Assembly: GCA_030584185.1 (NCBI GenBank)
Contig: CP129495.1
Span: 1,267,628 to 1,331,627, forward strand
Length of the DNA stretch: 64,000 bases
Direction: 5' to 3'
Source: Acidimicrobiia bacterium
GTDB lineage: Bacteria > Actinomycetota > Acidimicrobiia > Spongiisociales > UBA11373
Position 1 is the first letter of the stretch; the number at the start of each line of letters is the position of its first letter. The notes beneath the pieces are model-generated. The model was not told the DNA's origin, ran no database searches, and saw only the letters and a list, made by a program, of their open reading frames with translations. Positions 1-8,723 of the stretch are shown here, one piece after another. Both the position numbers and the translations under genes were made by a program.

Positions 1-848
1 AGGGCGCGCCGGCACATGATGTCGAAGGCCCGCTCGGCCATCCCGATGAGGCGCATGCAGTGGTGGATCCGGCCGGGCCCGAGGCGCGCCTGGGCGATGG
101 CGAACCCGCCACCCTCCTCACCCAGCAGGTTCTCCTTGGGGACCCGGACGTCGTCGTAGTGGATCTCGGGGTGCCCGCCCCGCTCGTGGTACCCGAACAC
201 CGACATGTCCCGGAGCACCTTCACGCCGGGGGCGTCCATGGGCACCAGCACCATGCTCTGGCGGTGGTAGGGGTCGGCGTCGGGGTTGGTCACCCCCATC
301 ACGATCGCCACCTTGCAGCGCGGGGACATGGCCCCGCTCGACCACCACTTGGTCCCCTGGATCACGTAGTAATCGCCATCGGACTCGATCCGACAGGCGA
401 TGTTGGTGGCATCCGACGAGGCCACCGCCGGCTCGGTCATCGAGAAACAGGAGCGGATCTCGCCTTCGAGCAGGGGCTCCAGCCATCGTTCCTGCTGGTC
501 CCGGGTCCCGAACATGGCGAGGATCTCCATGTTCCCGGTGTCGGGGGCGGAGCAGTTGGTCGCCTCGGGAGCCAGGTAGGGGCTCCAGCCGGAGATCTCC
601 GCAAGCGGGGCGTACTCGAGCACCGAGAGCCCGGCGCCACGGGGATCGTGGGGAAGGAACATGTTCCACAGCCGGCGGCGGCGGGCCTCCTGCTTCAGTT
701 CGACCAGGACCGGGGGGATGTCATGCGGATCGGCGGCCGCAGCCACCTCCGTCTGGTATCTGGTCTCGGCGGGAAGGATCGCCTCGTCCAGGAACGCCTT
801 CATGCGGTCCTGCCACTCCTGCGCCCTGGCATCGAATCCGAACTCCAC
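1..848 (-). CDS. acyl-CoA dehydrogenase family protein (3' part off the window)
   Basis: About 282 N-terminal residues are visible; the gene runs off the left edge. The helical N-terminal domain is followed by the flavin/substrate region, with FSMTEPAVASSD near residue 130 matching the family FAD-contact motif, then KWWSSGA and the middle beta domain. These enzymes oxidise acyl-CoA thioesters in the cytoplasm and pass electrons to ETF. The N-terminal layout resembles the ACAD10/11-like branch used for unusual acyl groups, but the substrate cannot be read. The GTG start at 848 is chosen because GGGAGG lies just upstream and the acyl-CoA dehydrogenase N-terminus begins there. No other strand carries a better candidate. 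Confidence 0.9.
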   Translation of the reverse strand, partial: MEFGFDARAQEWQDRMKAFLDEAILPAETRYQTEVAAAADPHDIPPVLVELKQEARRRRLWNMFLPHDPRGAGLSVLEYAPLAEISGWSPYLAPEATNCSAPDTGNMEILAMFGTRDQQERWLEPLLEGEIRSCFSMTEPAVASSDATNIACRIESDGDYYVIQGTKWWSSGAMSPRCKVAIVMGVTNPDADPYHRQSMVLVPMDAPGVKVLRDMSVFGYHERGGHPEIHYDDVRVPKENLLGEEGGGFAIAQARLGPGRIHHCMRLIGMAERAFDIMCRRA

Positions 849-938
849 TGATTCCCTCCCGGGGGGTCGGGGTGAGTGTAAGGGCAGCCCCGCCGGGGAA
901 GGTCGTGTCGCCGCGCGCTGCCCGTTAGGGTTCCGCCG

Positions 939-1760
939 GTGACCGCCACCCCGCCCGCCACCTGCTACCGCCACCCAGATCGCGCCACCAGGCTCTCCTG
1001 CTCGTCCTGTGGAAGACCGATCTGCGTCGAATGCTCGCGCGACTCGGCGGTGGGACAGAAGTGCCCAGAGTGTGCCGCCCCCGAGGGGAGGCATCGCGTC
1101 GTGACCGCCGCCCAGATGCGGGGCCGGCGGGCGGCGCCGGTCGCCTTTGGCCTGATCGCAGTCAACGCCGCCATCTACCTGCTGGGACAGATCGACCCCG
1201 AACTGGGCCGCCGGATGTTCGCCGAGGGCGCCCAGCACCCGGCCCTCATCGACTCCGGGGAGTGGTGGCGCGCTCTCACCGCCGTGTTCCTGCACGGCAG
1301 TCTCACCCACGTGTTGTTCAACATGTGGGCGCTCTACCTGTTCGGTCCTGCCCTCGAGATCCGCTTCGGCTCGGCGGCGTTCGGGGCGATGTACCTCGCC
1401 TCCGGGCTGGGCGGCAGCGCCGTCTACCACCTGGTGGGTAGGGAGGCGTTCGCCGTCGGCGCTTCGGGGGCCATCTTCGGGCTGATGGGGGCCCTGCTCG
1501 CATCCACCTACCGGCAGCGGCACACTCCGGCCGGACGGGCCGTCTTCTCCCAGCTGACGATGCTGCTCGCCATCAACCTGCTGATTCCGGCGATCGTCCC
1601 CAACGTCGCCTGGGAGGCCCACCTGGGCGGGTTGCTGGCCGGCGCCCTCATCGCCTCGGGGTGGGACCGCCTCCCCATCTCCGGTCCGGGCGCCACGACG
1701 CGCCGGGTCGCCGTGGCGGTGGCGGTGGCGGTGGTGGCGATCGCCGTCATCCTGCTCTGA
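939..1760 (+). CDS. rhomboid family intramembrane serine protease with N-terminal zinc finger
   Basis: 273 residues. Residues 9-45 form a B-box-like zinc finger (Cys9, His12, Cys21, Cys24, Cys29, Cys32, Cys42, Cys45). The rest is a six-helix rhomboid core with the nucleophile in GASGAIFG (Ser about 175) and the catalytic His in EAHLGGLLAG (about 228). It should cleave transmembrane segments of other membrane proteins; targets are unknown. The cytosolic zinc finger plus rhomboid arrangement is common in actinobacteria. The GTG start has no Shine-Dalgarno sequence but follows TAGGGT (926-931) by 7 bases, so the mRNA is probably leaderless. The last residues are a run of Ala/Val. Confidence 0.93.
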   Translation: MTATPPATCYRHPDRATRLSCSSCGRPICVECSRDSAVGQKCPECAAPEGRHRVVTAAQMRGRRAAPVAFGLIAVNAAIYLLGQIDPELGRRMFAEGAQHPALIDSGEWWRALTAVFLHGSLTHVLFNMWALYLFGPALEIRFGSAAFGAMYLASGLGGSAVYHLVGREAFAVGASGAIFGLMGALLASTYRQRHTPAGRAVFSQLTMLLAINLLIPAIVPNVAWEAHLGGLLAGALIASGWDRLPISGPGATTRRVAVAVAVAVVAIAVILL

Positions 1761-1801
1761 GCGGACGGGCGTTCACCACCGCAGAGGCGTACCCTCGCGT
1801 C

Positions 1802-3490
1802 GTGCCCGACCTGCTCGACCTCATCCGGCAATCGGTGATCGGCCGCGACGACGTCGTGGCGGGGCCGTTCGGCCCGCGCCGGGTCACCTACGCCGACTAC
1901 ACGGCTTCGGGCCGGTCCCTGGAGTTCATCGAGGACTTCATCCGGGATCAGGTGCTCCCCCTCTACGCCAACACCCACACCGAGTCGTCGGGCACCGGGC
2001 TGCAGACGACCCGGCTGCGGGAGGACGCTCGCCGGATCGTTCGGCGCTGCCTGGGCGCCGGGCCGGAGCACGCCGTGGTGTTCACCGGCAACGGCTCCAC
2101 CGGGGCGATCGACCTGATGGTCCGCATCCTCGGCATCCGGCTCCCCGCCGAGCTCGACGAGCGGCACGGCCTCGCCGGTCACATCCCCACCAAAGACCGC
2201 CCTGTCGTGTTCATCGGCCCCTTCGAGCACCACTCCAATGAGCTCCCGTGGCGCGAATCGCTGGCCGACGTGGTGGTGATACCGGAGGACGCCGACGGGC
2301 ACGTCGATCTCGCCGGCCTCGAGGAGGCGCTGGTCGCCCACTCCGACCGGCTGCTGCGGATCGGCTCCTTCTCGGCGGCGTCCAACGTCACCGGGATCAC
2401 AACCGACACCGCGGCGGTGTCCTCGCTGCTCCATCGCCACGGGGCGCTCTCGTTCTGGGACTGCGCCGCAGCCGCACCGTATGTGGACGTCTCGATGGGT
2501 CCGGTCGACCCCGACGACCCACTCTCCTACAAGGACGCCGTGTTCATCAGCCCGCACAAGATGATCGGCGGGCCGGGCACCCCGGGCCTCCTGGTGGCCC
2601 GCAAGGAGCTGTTCGCCAACCGCGTCCCGGCGGTCCCCGGTGGCGGCACCGTGGCCTTCGTCAACCCCGATCACCATCGGTACCTGGACGACATCGAACA
2701 TCGGGAGGAGGCGGGCACGCCCAACATCGTGGGTGCCATCAGGTGTGGGGTGGTGTTCGCCCTCAAGGAGGCGGTTGGCACCGAGGCCATCAGGGAGCGG
2801 GAGGAGTCGTTCATCAGAAGGGCGATCGCCTCCTGGTCGCAGAACCCGAACATCGGCATCCTCGGGAACCCGGATGCCGATCGCCTCTCGATCGTGTCCT
2901 TCGTGGTGACACATGGCGAGCGGCGCCTGCATCACAACTTCGTCGTCGCCGTGCTCAACGACCTCTTCGGTATCCAGGGTCGGGGCGGATGCTCGTGTGC
3001 CGGGCCGTACGGCCATCGTCTCCTCGGAATAGACCTCGAGACCAGCGAGGAGTTCGAGGGAGTGATCGCCCGCGGCTGCGAGGTGATCAAGCCGGGCTGG
3101 GTGCGGGTCAACTTCAACTACTTCATCGGGGAGGACACCTTCGAGTTCATCCTGGCGGCGGTGCACCTGGTGGCCGACCTCGGCTGGCGGCTCCTCCCCC
3201 AGTACGCGTTCGATCCGGCCACGGCGCTGTGGCGGCACCGGGCGGCGCCGGAACGGCCGCCACTGAGCCTCGACGATCTGCGCTTCACCCCTGAGGGGCT
3301 GGTCCACCCGGACACGAGGCGCACCGCCGGAACCGAGGCCATGGCGGAGTACCTGCAGGAGGCGCGGCGCATCATGGAGGATGCGGCCCCGATCGACGGC
3401 GTGACGCACTTCGATGGCGGTCCGGAGTTCGAAAAGCTGCGCTGGTTCCCGCTCCCCGAGGAGATCCAGGGCGAACTGGCCCGGGGCTGA
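1802..3490 (+). CDS. class V-fold PLP-dependent aminotransferase / cysteine desulfurase-like protein
   Basis: 562 residues, longer than IscS/SufS (about 400). The PLP fold is clear: GNGSTGAID cofactor loop near residue 100, a Schiff-base lysine in SPHKMIGG (about Lys253), and a Cys-bearing loop GRGGCSCAGPYGH near residues 395-406 where desulfurases carry the sulfur-accepting Cys. The C-terminal 120 residues are an extension. Probable role: removal of sulfur from Cys or another beta-elimination on an amino acid; the substrate is not deducible. An in-frame start further upstream would put a Gly-repeat inside the rhomboid gene; GTG 1802 is preferred because TACCCT (1790-1795) sits 6 bases before it. 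Confidence 0.88.
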   Translation: MPDLLDLIRQSVIGRDDVVAGPFGPRRVTYADYTASGRSLEFIEDFIRDQVLPLYANTHTESSGTGLQTTRLREDARRIVRRCLGAGPEHAVVFTGNGSTGAIDLMVRILGIRLPAELDERHGLAGHIPTKDRPVVFIGPFEHHSNELPWRESLADVVVIPEDADGHVDLAGLEEALVAHSDRLLRIGSFSAASNVTGITTDTAAVSSLLHRHGALSFWDCAAAAPYVDVSMGPVDPDDPLSYKDAVFISPHKMIGGPGTPGLLVARKELFANRVPAVPGGGTVAFVNPDHHRYLDDIEHREEAGTPNIVGAIRCGVVFALKEAVGTEAIREREESFIRRAIASWSQNPNIGILGNPDADRLSIVSFVVTHGERRLHHNFVVAVLNDLFGIQGRGGCSCAGPYGHRLLGIDLETSEEFEGVIARGCEVIKPGWVRVNFNYFIGEDTFEFILAAVHLVADLGWRLLPQYAFDPATALWRHRAAPERPPLSLDDLRFTPEGLVHPDTRRTAGTEAMAEYLQEARRIMEDAAPIDGVTHFDGGPEFEKLRWFPLPEEIQGELARG

Positions 3491-3504
3491 AGGGAGGCCT
3501 TCCC

Positions 3505-3987
3505 CTAGTCGACGACCCGGCCCCGCCAGGGTGGCGGCTTGGGAAGCCCGGCGTCCTCCAGCAGCATCGAGGCATGTGCCCGGTAGTGGAACACCAGCTC
3601 GCCCATGTCTCGACCGCCGAGGAGGGTGGGTCGCTCGGGATCGCCTTCGGGTGGCAGGGCGCCGATGGCGGCCAGCAGCTCGTCGTGGGCACCTTCGTAC
3701 TCCGACCGCACCCGTGACGGCGAGGCGTCCTTCCACTCGGCGTACACCGCGTCGTTGAAGGCCTGCCAACCCGACGGGTACGCGAGCCGAGGGGCACGCG
3801 ACACGACGCGGGCGTACCGCCTCTCCCAGGCGGCGATGTGAACCAGGTGGTCGGCCAGGGTCCACCCACCGCCGACGACCCTTCCCAGATCGCCGTCTTC
3901 GGCGATCGAGAGGCCAAGTTCGCCGAGGACCCGGTGCCAGCGTTCCCGCCGATCTCGCAGCTTGCGGAGCAGTGTGTCCCGAACCAT
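3505..3987 (-). CDS. DinB/MDMPI-like superfamily protein
   Basis: 160 residues. A four-helix DinB-type protein, with His residues in WTLADHLVHIAAWE (about 42-55) and LVFHYRAHASML (about 132-143) placed like the metal-binding His triad of the DinB/YfiT fold. Such proteins are often metal- and thiol-dependent transferases (bacillithiol or mycothiol in other phyla); no substrate can be named here. It is transcribed against the upstream aminotransferase and divergently from the ABC permease. The ATG at 3987 lies 7 bases after TACCCT read on the minus strand (3995-4000), which favours this start over longer alternatives. Confidence 0.82.
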   Translation of the reverse strand: MVRDTLLRKLRDRRERWHRVLGELGLSIAEDGDLGRVVGGGWTLADHLVHIAAWERRYARVVSRAPRLAYPSGWQAFNDAVYAEWKDASPSRVRSEYEGAHDELLAAIGALPPEGDPERPTLLGGRDMGELVFHYRAHASMLLEDAGLPKPPPWRGRVVD

Positions 3988-4098
3988 CACCGTCAGGGTA
4001 TCCGGGAGTGTCCCGGCGGGTGCAGGAGGCCGCCGGTGTGCGACCGCCGGGAGCGTGCCGTAGTCTGCCCCGGACACGGCGACCGGGAAGGACCGAAG

Positions 4099-5412
4099 GT
4101 GGCGGCCACGGTGGAGAGATTGGCGCCCCCCGACAGGGGTTGGCGTTACCACCTGCGCCACCAGACCCCGTGGTCGCGTCTCGTGCTCGCCGCCTCGATC
4201 GCGGTGCTCGCCTTCTTCCTCATCGGCTCCATTGCCGTGCTGACCGCCCATGGCTGGACGCAGACCTGCCCGCCGGATGCCACCCGCCTCGAGTGCTCGC
4301 CGTCCGACCCCCTGGCCGAGGGCCTCAAGTCGGCGGGACTGGGCATGGTCTCGCGGATCACGGTCGTCGCCGGTCTGCTCGTCGCCGTCATCGGCTTCGC
4401 CGCCCACCGGCGCATGCCGACGAGGTCGGCGCGCGAGGCGATGATCGCCGCCGGGGTGCTGTCGATCCAGGCGGTGTTCCTCGCCGGCGGCCTCCTCTGG
4501 TTTCGGGGGACCGACGTCGACCGCTTCGCCCGCAACTTCCTCAACTTCGCCCTGATCGGACAGAAGGCGGGTCTGGCGTGGGACACGGTCATCGCCGAAT
4601 GGGGCTCGATCATCGGGCTGTCGGCGCTGTGGGCGGCGATCCTCGGGGGCCTGACCGCCGCCTACTCAGCATGGAAGAGGCTCGGGCGACGACCGGTGGT
4701 GATCGCTGCCGTCACCGGAGCGACCGGAGGGGCACTCTGGGGCCTGATGCGCCTCGCCCATGTGCCCTCCTTCATCAAGGGCGCCCAGAACACCCTGGTG
4801 CTCTCGGCGGCGGGCGCCGCCCTCGGCTTCGGGCTCGGCCTCGTCCTCGCCCTGTTCACCATGTCCAAACGATCGGTGGTGCGCGCCCCGGCGAGGATCT
4901 ACATCAACTTCTTCCGGGGCACCCCTCTGATCTGGCAGATCTCCTTCGCCGGGATCGGCCTGGTGCCTGCCCTCCGGCTCGACCTCTCCATGTACTCGAT
5001 CGCCATCCTGGTCCTCGGGCTCAACCTTGCGGCGTACTCGGCGGAGGTGTACCGGGCCGGCATCCAGTCGCTGGAGCGAGGCCAGATCGAGGCGGCCCGT
5101 ACCCTCGGGCTCACCTACGCCCAGTCGATGCGGTACGTCGTGGTCCCCCAGGCGATTCGCCGGGTCATCCCCCCGCTGCTCAACGAGTTCGTGATCCTCA
5201 TCAAGGACACCTCCCTGGTGTCGGTACTGGGGCTCACCGTCGCCCAGAAGGAGCTCCTCGGCATCGGCCGCGACATCTACTCGTCGACCTTCGACGCCAC
5301 CGCCTGGCTGGGTGCCGCCGCCGGGTACCTGATCATCACCCTGCCCATGATCCGGATCGTCACCACCGTCGAACGACGCCTGCGTTCCGGCCTGACCAGC
5401 GTGATCGGATGA
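4099..5412 (+). CDS. amino acid ABC transporter permease (HisM/GlnP family)
   Basis: 437 residues, long for this family because about 200 N-terminal residues add four extra hydrophobic segments before the transport core. The core carries the EAA loop ([14 protein letters not shown], about 332-345) followed by [16 protein letters not shown] and [10 protein letters not shown], typical of polar amino acid permeases (His/Glu/Gln/Arg type). It forms the membrane channel with the ATPase immediately downstream (4-base gap). GTG 4099 is chosen: GGGAAGGA lies 6 bases upstream and a TAGTCT box is at 4061-4066. No substrate-binding protein gene is nearby, so the binding protein must be encoded elsewhere. 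Confidence 0.92.
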   Translation: MAATVERLAPPDRGWRYHLRHQTPWSRLVLAASIAVLAFFLIGSIAVLTAHGWTQTCPPDATRLECSPSDPLAEGLKSAGLGMVSRITVVAGLLVAVIGFAAHRRMPTRSAREAMIAAGVLSIQAVFLAGGLLWFRGTDVDRFARNFLNFALIGQKAGLAWDTVIAEWGSIIGLSALWAAILGGLTAAYSAWKRLGRRPVVIAAVTGATGGALWGLMRLAHVPSFIKGAQNTLVLSAAGAALGFGLGLVLALFTMSKRSVVRAPARIYINFFRGTPLIWQISFAGIGLVPALRLDLSMYSIAILVLGLNLAAYSAEVYRAGIQSLERGQIEAARTLGLTYAQSMRYVVVPQAIRRVIPPLLNEFVILIKDTSLVSVLGLTVAQKELLGIGRDIYSSTFDATAWLGAAAGYLIITLPMIRIVTTVERRLRSGLTSVIG

Positions 5413-5416
5413 GCGG

Positions 5417-6157
5417 ATGAGCACCAACGACAACCTGATCCGGCTGGACGGCATCCACAAGTGGTTCGGAGACAACCACGTTCTGCGCGGCATCGACCTC
5501 GAGATCACCCCGGGGGAGGTGGTGGCGGTCATCGGTCCCTCCGGGTCGGGCAAGTCCACGCTGCTTCGCACCATCAACATGCTCGAAGAGCCCACCGAGG
5601 GCCGGGTCTACTTCGAGGAGGTGGAGCTCACCGACATCCGCACCGACCTGAACGACATCCGCACCCACATGGGGATGGTGTTCCAGCAGTTCAACCTCTT
5701 CCCCCACCTCACCGCGTTGAGCAACGTGATGCTGGCCCCCCTCAAGGTCCTGCGGCTCTCCAAGGATGCGGCCGAGGCCCGCGCCCGGGAACAGCTCGAA
5801 CATGTGGGCTTGGCGGAGAAGGCCGACTCCTACCCCTCGCAGCTCTCGGGAGGCCAGCAGCAGCGGGTTGCCATCGCCAGGTCCCTGGCCATGCTCCCCC
5901 GGGCAATGCTCTTCGACGAGGTCACCTCGGCACTCGACCCGGAGCTGGTGGGCGAGGTGCTGGGCGTCATGAAGGGACTCGCCTCCGAGGGGATGACGAT
6001 GGTCGTGGTCACCCACGAGATGGGGTTCGCCCGGGAGGTGGGAACCCGTCTCATCTTCATGGACGACGGGGTGATCGTCGAGGACGGTGACCCGAGGGAG
6101 ATCTTTGCCAACCCGACCAGCGACCGCACCCGGGCGTTCCTCAGCGAGATCCTCTGA
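5417..6157 (+). CDS. amino acid ABC transporter ATP-binding protein
   Basis: 246 residues. Walker [10 protein letters not shown] (40-48), Q-loop in [10 protein letters not shown], signature LSGGQQQR (about 141), Walker [13 protein letters not shown] and the switch His in VVTHEMGFA are all intact. This is the GlnQ/HisP/ArtP type that powers uptake of polar amino acids with the preceding permease. The ATG starts 4 bases after the permease stop, so the pair is one operon. The last codons, the stop and 12 bases beyond lie inside an exact 32-bp sequence that is repeated 1.6 kb downstream, suggesting the 3' end of this gene is an integration target. Confidence 0.95.
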   Translation: MSTNDNLIRLDGIHKWFGDNHVLRGIDLEITPGEVVAVIGPSGSGKSTLLRTINMLEEPTEGRVYFEEVELTDIRTDLNDIRTHMGMVFQQFNLFPHLTALSNVMLAPLKVLRLSKDAAEARAREQLEHVGLAEKADSYPSQLSGGQQQRVAIARSLAMLPRAMLFDEVTSALDPELVGEVLGVMKGLASEGMTMVVVTHEMGFAREVGTRLIFMDDGVIVEDGDPREIFANPTSDRTRAFLSEIL

Positions 6158-6169
6158 GGGCGGGAAGCC
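6138..6169 (+). repeat. left copy of a 32-bp exact direct repeat (3' end of ABC ATPase gene)
   Basis: These 32 bases are identical to 7771-7802. They cover the last six codons and stop of the ATPase gene plus 12 bases. Duplication of a gene's 3' end around a short accessory segment is what site-specific integration leaves behind; the att interpretation is inference. Confidence 0.85.
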
Positions 6170-6199
6170 CCAAGCGTGCGGAGAGGTGCGGGGTGCTTC
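6164..6199 (+). terminator. possible terminator of the ABC transporter operon
   Basis: GAAGCCCC (6164-6171) can pair with GGGG-T-GCTTC (6190-6199) around an 18-base loop, 7 bases after the ATPase stop. There is no T-run. The left arm falls in the 32-bp repeat, but the right arm does not, so only this copy can fold. Confidence 0.35.
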
Positions 6200-6451
6200 G
6201 GGAGTTCTGGCGGGAGTTCGCGGCGGTCAGTCACATCACACCTGCCTCATGGCACCCCCTCCCAACAACCCTTGCCGCAGACACGACACTGGTCTGCAAT
6301 AATCTGCTAGACAGGGCGATTGCTCGGTGATACGATTCGGCCGGTTGGTGAGTCCGGTGGAACTTCAGGTGCGCATCCGGGCGACGCCAGGTACGGGGAA
6401 GAGTCCGACGCTTGGGATGCGCCCCTCACTCGCCGATCGAGGAGGCGCCAC

Positions 6452-6970
6452 ATGTCAGGCGACATCAACGGGTACGGGTGTCGCAATCCCCGTTACTCGC
6501 ATTGGCGCCTCGCCAGCCGAAAGATGTCGCGCCCCGCGGCGGCGATGCTCTTCGGCCTTCTACTGGCCCCGTTCTTGTCCATCGGCATCGCACTCGGCCA
6601 CACACTCACTGGACCGACCGTCCAATGGAATCAACCCGGTGGCTGGTGCTCCCTCAACAGGCCGGAGATTGCTGACACCAGAGATGCGAGGTCGTGGCAG
6701 AGAGCGTACGGAACTCCATGTCTCAGCGCGTACACAAACCCCACCGGGAGCCTCCAAGTCCGCGCCAACATGTACAAGAACGGCGCGTGGTGCGGCACCA
6801 CTGGCTGGGCCGCGAACCCGTCACCGGTTTCCTCCAGCACGTATTTCGGAGTGGGTTCGGTTCTCTGCTCCGGGAGCGGCAGCTTCTACGTTGGATCGGA
6901 CAACGCACGGAACGTCGGGGGCACCTGGTACTACTCATCGAGGGTTTACGGCTACGCACACAACTTCTAG
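6452..6970 (+). CDS. secreted four-cysteine protein of unknown function
   Basis: 172 residues. A positively charged N-terminus and a hydrophobic stretch (about residues 28-48, ending near ALG-HTLTG) form a Sec-type signal peptide. The mature part is small, rich in Gly, Ser, Tyr and Trp, and has four Cys (in GGWCSLN, TPCLSA, AWCGTT and VLCSGS), enough for two disulfides; the C-terminus ends in aromatic-rich GTWYYSSRVYGYAHNF. The start has GAGGAGG six bases upstream. It is co-transcribed with the next gene and lies inside the segment bounded by the 32-bp repeats. The composition recalls small secreted bacteriocin-like proteins, but no family match can be asserted. Confidence 0.75.
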   Translation: MSGDINGYGCRNPRYSHWRLASRKMSRPAAAMLFGLLLAPFLSIGIALGHTLTGPTVQWNQPGGWCSLNRPEIADTRDARSWQRAYGTPCLSAYTNPTGSLQVRANMYKNGAWCGTTGWAANPSPVSSSTYFGVGSVLCSGSGSFYVGSDNARNVGGTWYYSSRVYGYAHNF

Positions 6971-6979
6971 GAGGCGCAG

Positions 6980-7447
6980 ATGCGATCTATCTCAAGGGGC
7001 GCTCGGCGCTCGGCGATCCATGCGATCGTGCTCGGAGTCACCCTGACAGGGCTGGTCGTAGGGGTGCTCACTTCCCAGGCGGCCACCCCAGCCGTGCCGC
7101 CCGGGACCGGGGCTGACTCATACCCCGATTGGATCGACCCCGACACCGGCCTCGTGATCTACGACCGGTTGCCCGAGTTTCTCCCGGTGTGGAACCGGAC
7201 ATCGACCGCGATCGCCGGCGTCGTCCACCGCGACTACATGTTCCCGCCGCTCACCGAGGTCGGCGAGGGTGCCTTCACCGGCCCGCCGCCAGCCGATGAG
7301 ACATGGCCGGTGCTCGACCGCGAGGGCGGTGTTCTAATCGGTCACATCCTTCCCGGGATCGGCTTTGTCTCGATTGGTGAACAGGAGGCGGGTTTCCTCC
7401 CCGAGCGAATCACGCCCACCACCGTGGTTGGTAGCCCTCAGCCTTGA
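6980..7447 (+). CDS. exported protein of unknown function, partner of the four-cysteine protein
   Basis: 155 residues. A basic N-terminus and one hydrophobic segment (about 14-34, ending SQAATPAV) give a signal peptide or membrane anchor; the rest is acidic, Pro-rich, and has no cysteine. AGGAGG lies 6 bases before the ATG, immediately after the upstream stop, so the two genes form one operon. No known domain is recognised. Its residence with a secreted protein in a repeat-bounded segment suggests a paired function (for example processing, anchoring or immunity), but that is only a guess. Confidence 0.7.
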   Translation: MRSISRGARRSAIHAIVLGVTLTGLVVGVLTSQAATPAVPPGTGADSYPDWIDPDTGLVIYDRLPEFLPVWNRTSTAIAGVVHRDYMFPPLTEVGEGAFTGPPPADETWPVLDREGGVLIGHILPGIGFVSIGEQEAGFLPERITPTTVVGSPQP

Positions 7448-7615
7448 CTCAACCTGGTCGAGAGTGCGCTGGTCGAACCGTGGGCGTGACGTCCGCGGTT
7501 TCGATCATGCCGCTGGATCACTTGAGAGGGTGGCGCGGTACTCGGCATCGTCCCGAGTCCGCCACCCGGCACGACCGGCCGACGAGGTTCCCGTGTGATG
7601 AACTTGTCGTCGAGA

Positions 7616-7638
7616 GGCCCCCGCCTTAGGCGGGGGCC
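7616..7638 (+). terminator. perfect 10-bp stem, 3-base loop hairpin
   Basis: GGCCCCCGCC (7616-7625), loop TTA, GGCGGGGGCC (7629-7638). It lies about 170 bases beyond the two-gene exported-protein operon and is a strong GC hairpin without a T-run; termination of that operon is the simplest role. Confidence 0.55.
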
Positions 7639-7770
7639 GTCTCACGCGGCTCGTGACCTGGGACGCCAGGACGGGTCCTGCTCGGGCCGGAGCCCTAGCC
7701 TCTGCCCCCTGGAAGGGTGCTTGGGCGGTCTGGAGCGCCCGAGAGCACTCTCAGACCTCTCCCCCTCGAC

Positions 7771-7802
7771 TCCTCAGCGAGATCCTCTGAGGGCGGGAAG
7801 CC
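7771..7802 (+). repeat. right copy of the 32-bp exact direct repeat
   Basis: Identical to 6138-6169. The repeated bases would restore the last codons of the ATPase if the 1633 bases from one copy to the next were removed. No recombinase is encoded between the copies. Confidence 0.85.
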
Positions 7803-8069
7803 ACCTCGCGGAAAGGCAAGGATCCCCCCGGCACCCAGACCTCGCCGGGTCCTGTGCCGGAGACCCACCATGGCCGAGTGACATGACGCCGGACGCCGAG
7901 CCCCAGCAAGACTGCCCCAGGATCGACCGGCAATGTTCCCCGGCCGAAGCACATCGGGATGCGATGCCGAAACACCGCCCACCGAATGCGATCACTTCGG
8001 TCCCGACTGATCGGCCTGGGTGCCATCGAGATCGAAGACGAAGAGGCGGGTGACCCAGACCGTGTCCCC

Positions 8070-8477
8070 TCAGTGGTCCGGGTGGGGGACGGCCACAACC
8101 GTGAGATCCTCGATCCCGCTGAAGTCTCGGGGGTTGCAGGTGTGAATGGGCAGGTTCATGGAGATGGCGATGGCGGCGATCATGGCGTCGTAGGCACGTG
8201 CCGTAGGTGTGCGCCCGGCGTGGTGCAGCCCGGCGGCCACACGGCCGAAGCTGCGCGCTGCAGCAGCGTCGAAGGGGAGTGGATCGAAGTCGGCTTCGGC
8301 TTGTTGGAGGTGGGCCTGACGGGCAGACCGCTCCTCGTCGTTCGAGGCCACGAGTGGCCCCACCGAGAGTTCGGCAAGGGTGATCGTCGTTATTAGAGGT
8401 TCTCCGGGGAGCGTACCGGTATCCGGGATCCGACCAAGCAGGATGAGCGTGCTGGTATCGAGGATCCCGCGGGTCAT
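8070..8477 (-). CDS. type II toxin, PIN-domain ribonuclease (VapC family)
   Basis: 135 residues. Metal-binding acidic residues are in place: Asp in ILDTSTLI (about 7), Glu in TLAELSVG, Asp in ARAYDAMIAA, and a C-terminal NPRDF. PIN toxins cleave RNA (tRNA or rRNA) and are silenced by the cognate antitoxin. It starts 3 bases after the antitoxin stop, antitoxin first, as usual for vapBC. The gene is the first of four toxin-antitoxin modules packed between 8070 and 11192. Confidence 0.88.
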   Translation of the reverse strand: MTRGILDTSTLILLGRIPDTGTLPGEPLITTITLAELSVGPLVASNDEERSARQAHLQQAEADFDPLPFDAAAARSFGRVAAGLHHAGRTPTARAYDAMIAAIAISMNLPIHTCNPRDFSGIEDLTVVAVPHPDH

Positions 8478-8480
8478 CGA

Positions 8481-8717
8481 TCAGAGAGCAAGATCGAGGA
8501 CCCGGTCGAGGTCGTGACGCAACTGGTCGGGGTCGACGGGTGGAAGTCGCCGGCGGCGGGCGACGAGCACATCGAGCGGGATCGGCTCCCGACCCAGCGG
8601 CCGCAGCTCGGCGACGGCCTTCCCGGCGCGGGTGATGGTGAGCCGCTCGCCCTTGGCCGCGCGGTCGACCACGTCGCCCCCGTGGTTGCGTAGCTCCCGG
8701 ATCGAGACTTCCGACAT
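8481..8717 (-). CDS. antitoxin of the Phd/YefM type (VapB)
   Basis: 78 residues. The N-terminal 55 residues have the Phd/YefM fold signature (SIRELRNHGGDVVDRA, then GERLTITRAGKAVAEL), which dimerises and binds DNA; the C-terminal tail (about 55-78) should wrap the PIN toxin. A 22-bp perfect palindrome starts 6 bases upstream of the ATG and is the likely autoregulatory operator. Operon with the toxin at 8070-8477. Confidence 0.88.
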   Translation of the reverse strand: MSEVSIRELRNHGGDVVDRAAKGERLTITRAGKAVAELRPLGREPIPLDVLVARRRRLPPVDPDQLRHDLDRVLDLAL

Positions 8718-8723
8718 GCCGGT

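Larger units (their letters stand above)
7448..8069. other. 622-base non-coding interval of the accessory region
   Basis: No open frame here has coding character. The interval holds a perfect 10-bp hairpin (7616-7638), the right copy of the 32-bp repeat (7771-7802) and otherwise unassigned sequence up to the 3' end of the first VapC gene. Confidence 0.6.

Noticed and set aside
1508-3865. A 785-codon open frame on the minus strand across the class V aminotransferase gene
   Set aside because: Low-complexity translation with no domain; the plus-strand frame has clear PLP motifs. It is a shadow caused by high G+C.
6452-6970. Lactococcin-972-type bacteriocin
   Set aside because: Small secreted size and aromatic C-terminus are suggestive, but the family's Gly-Trp start and lack of cysteines do not fit; left as unknown.
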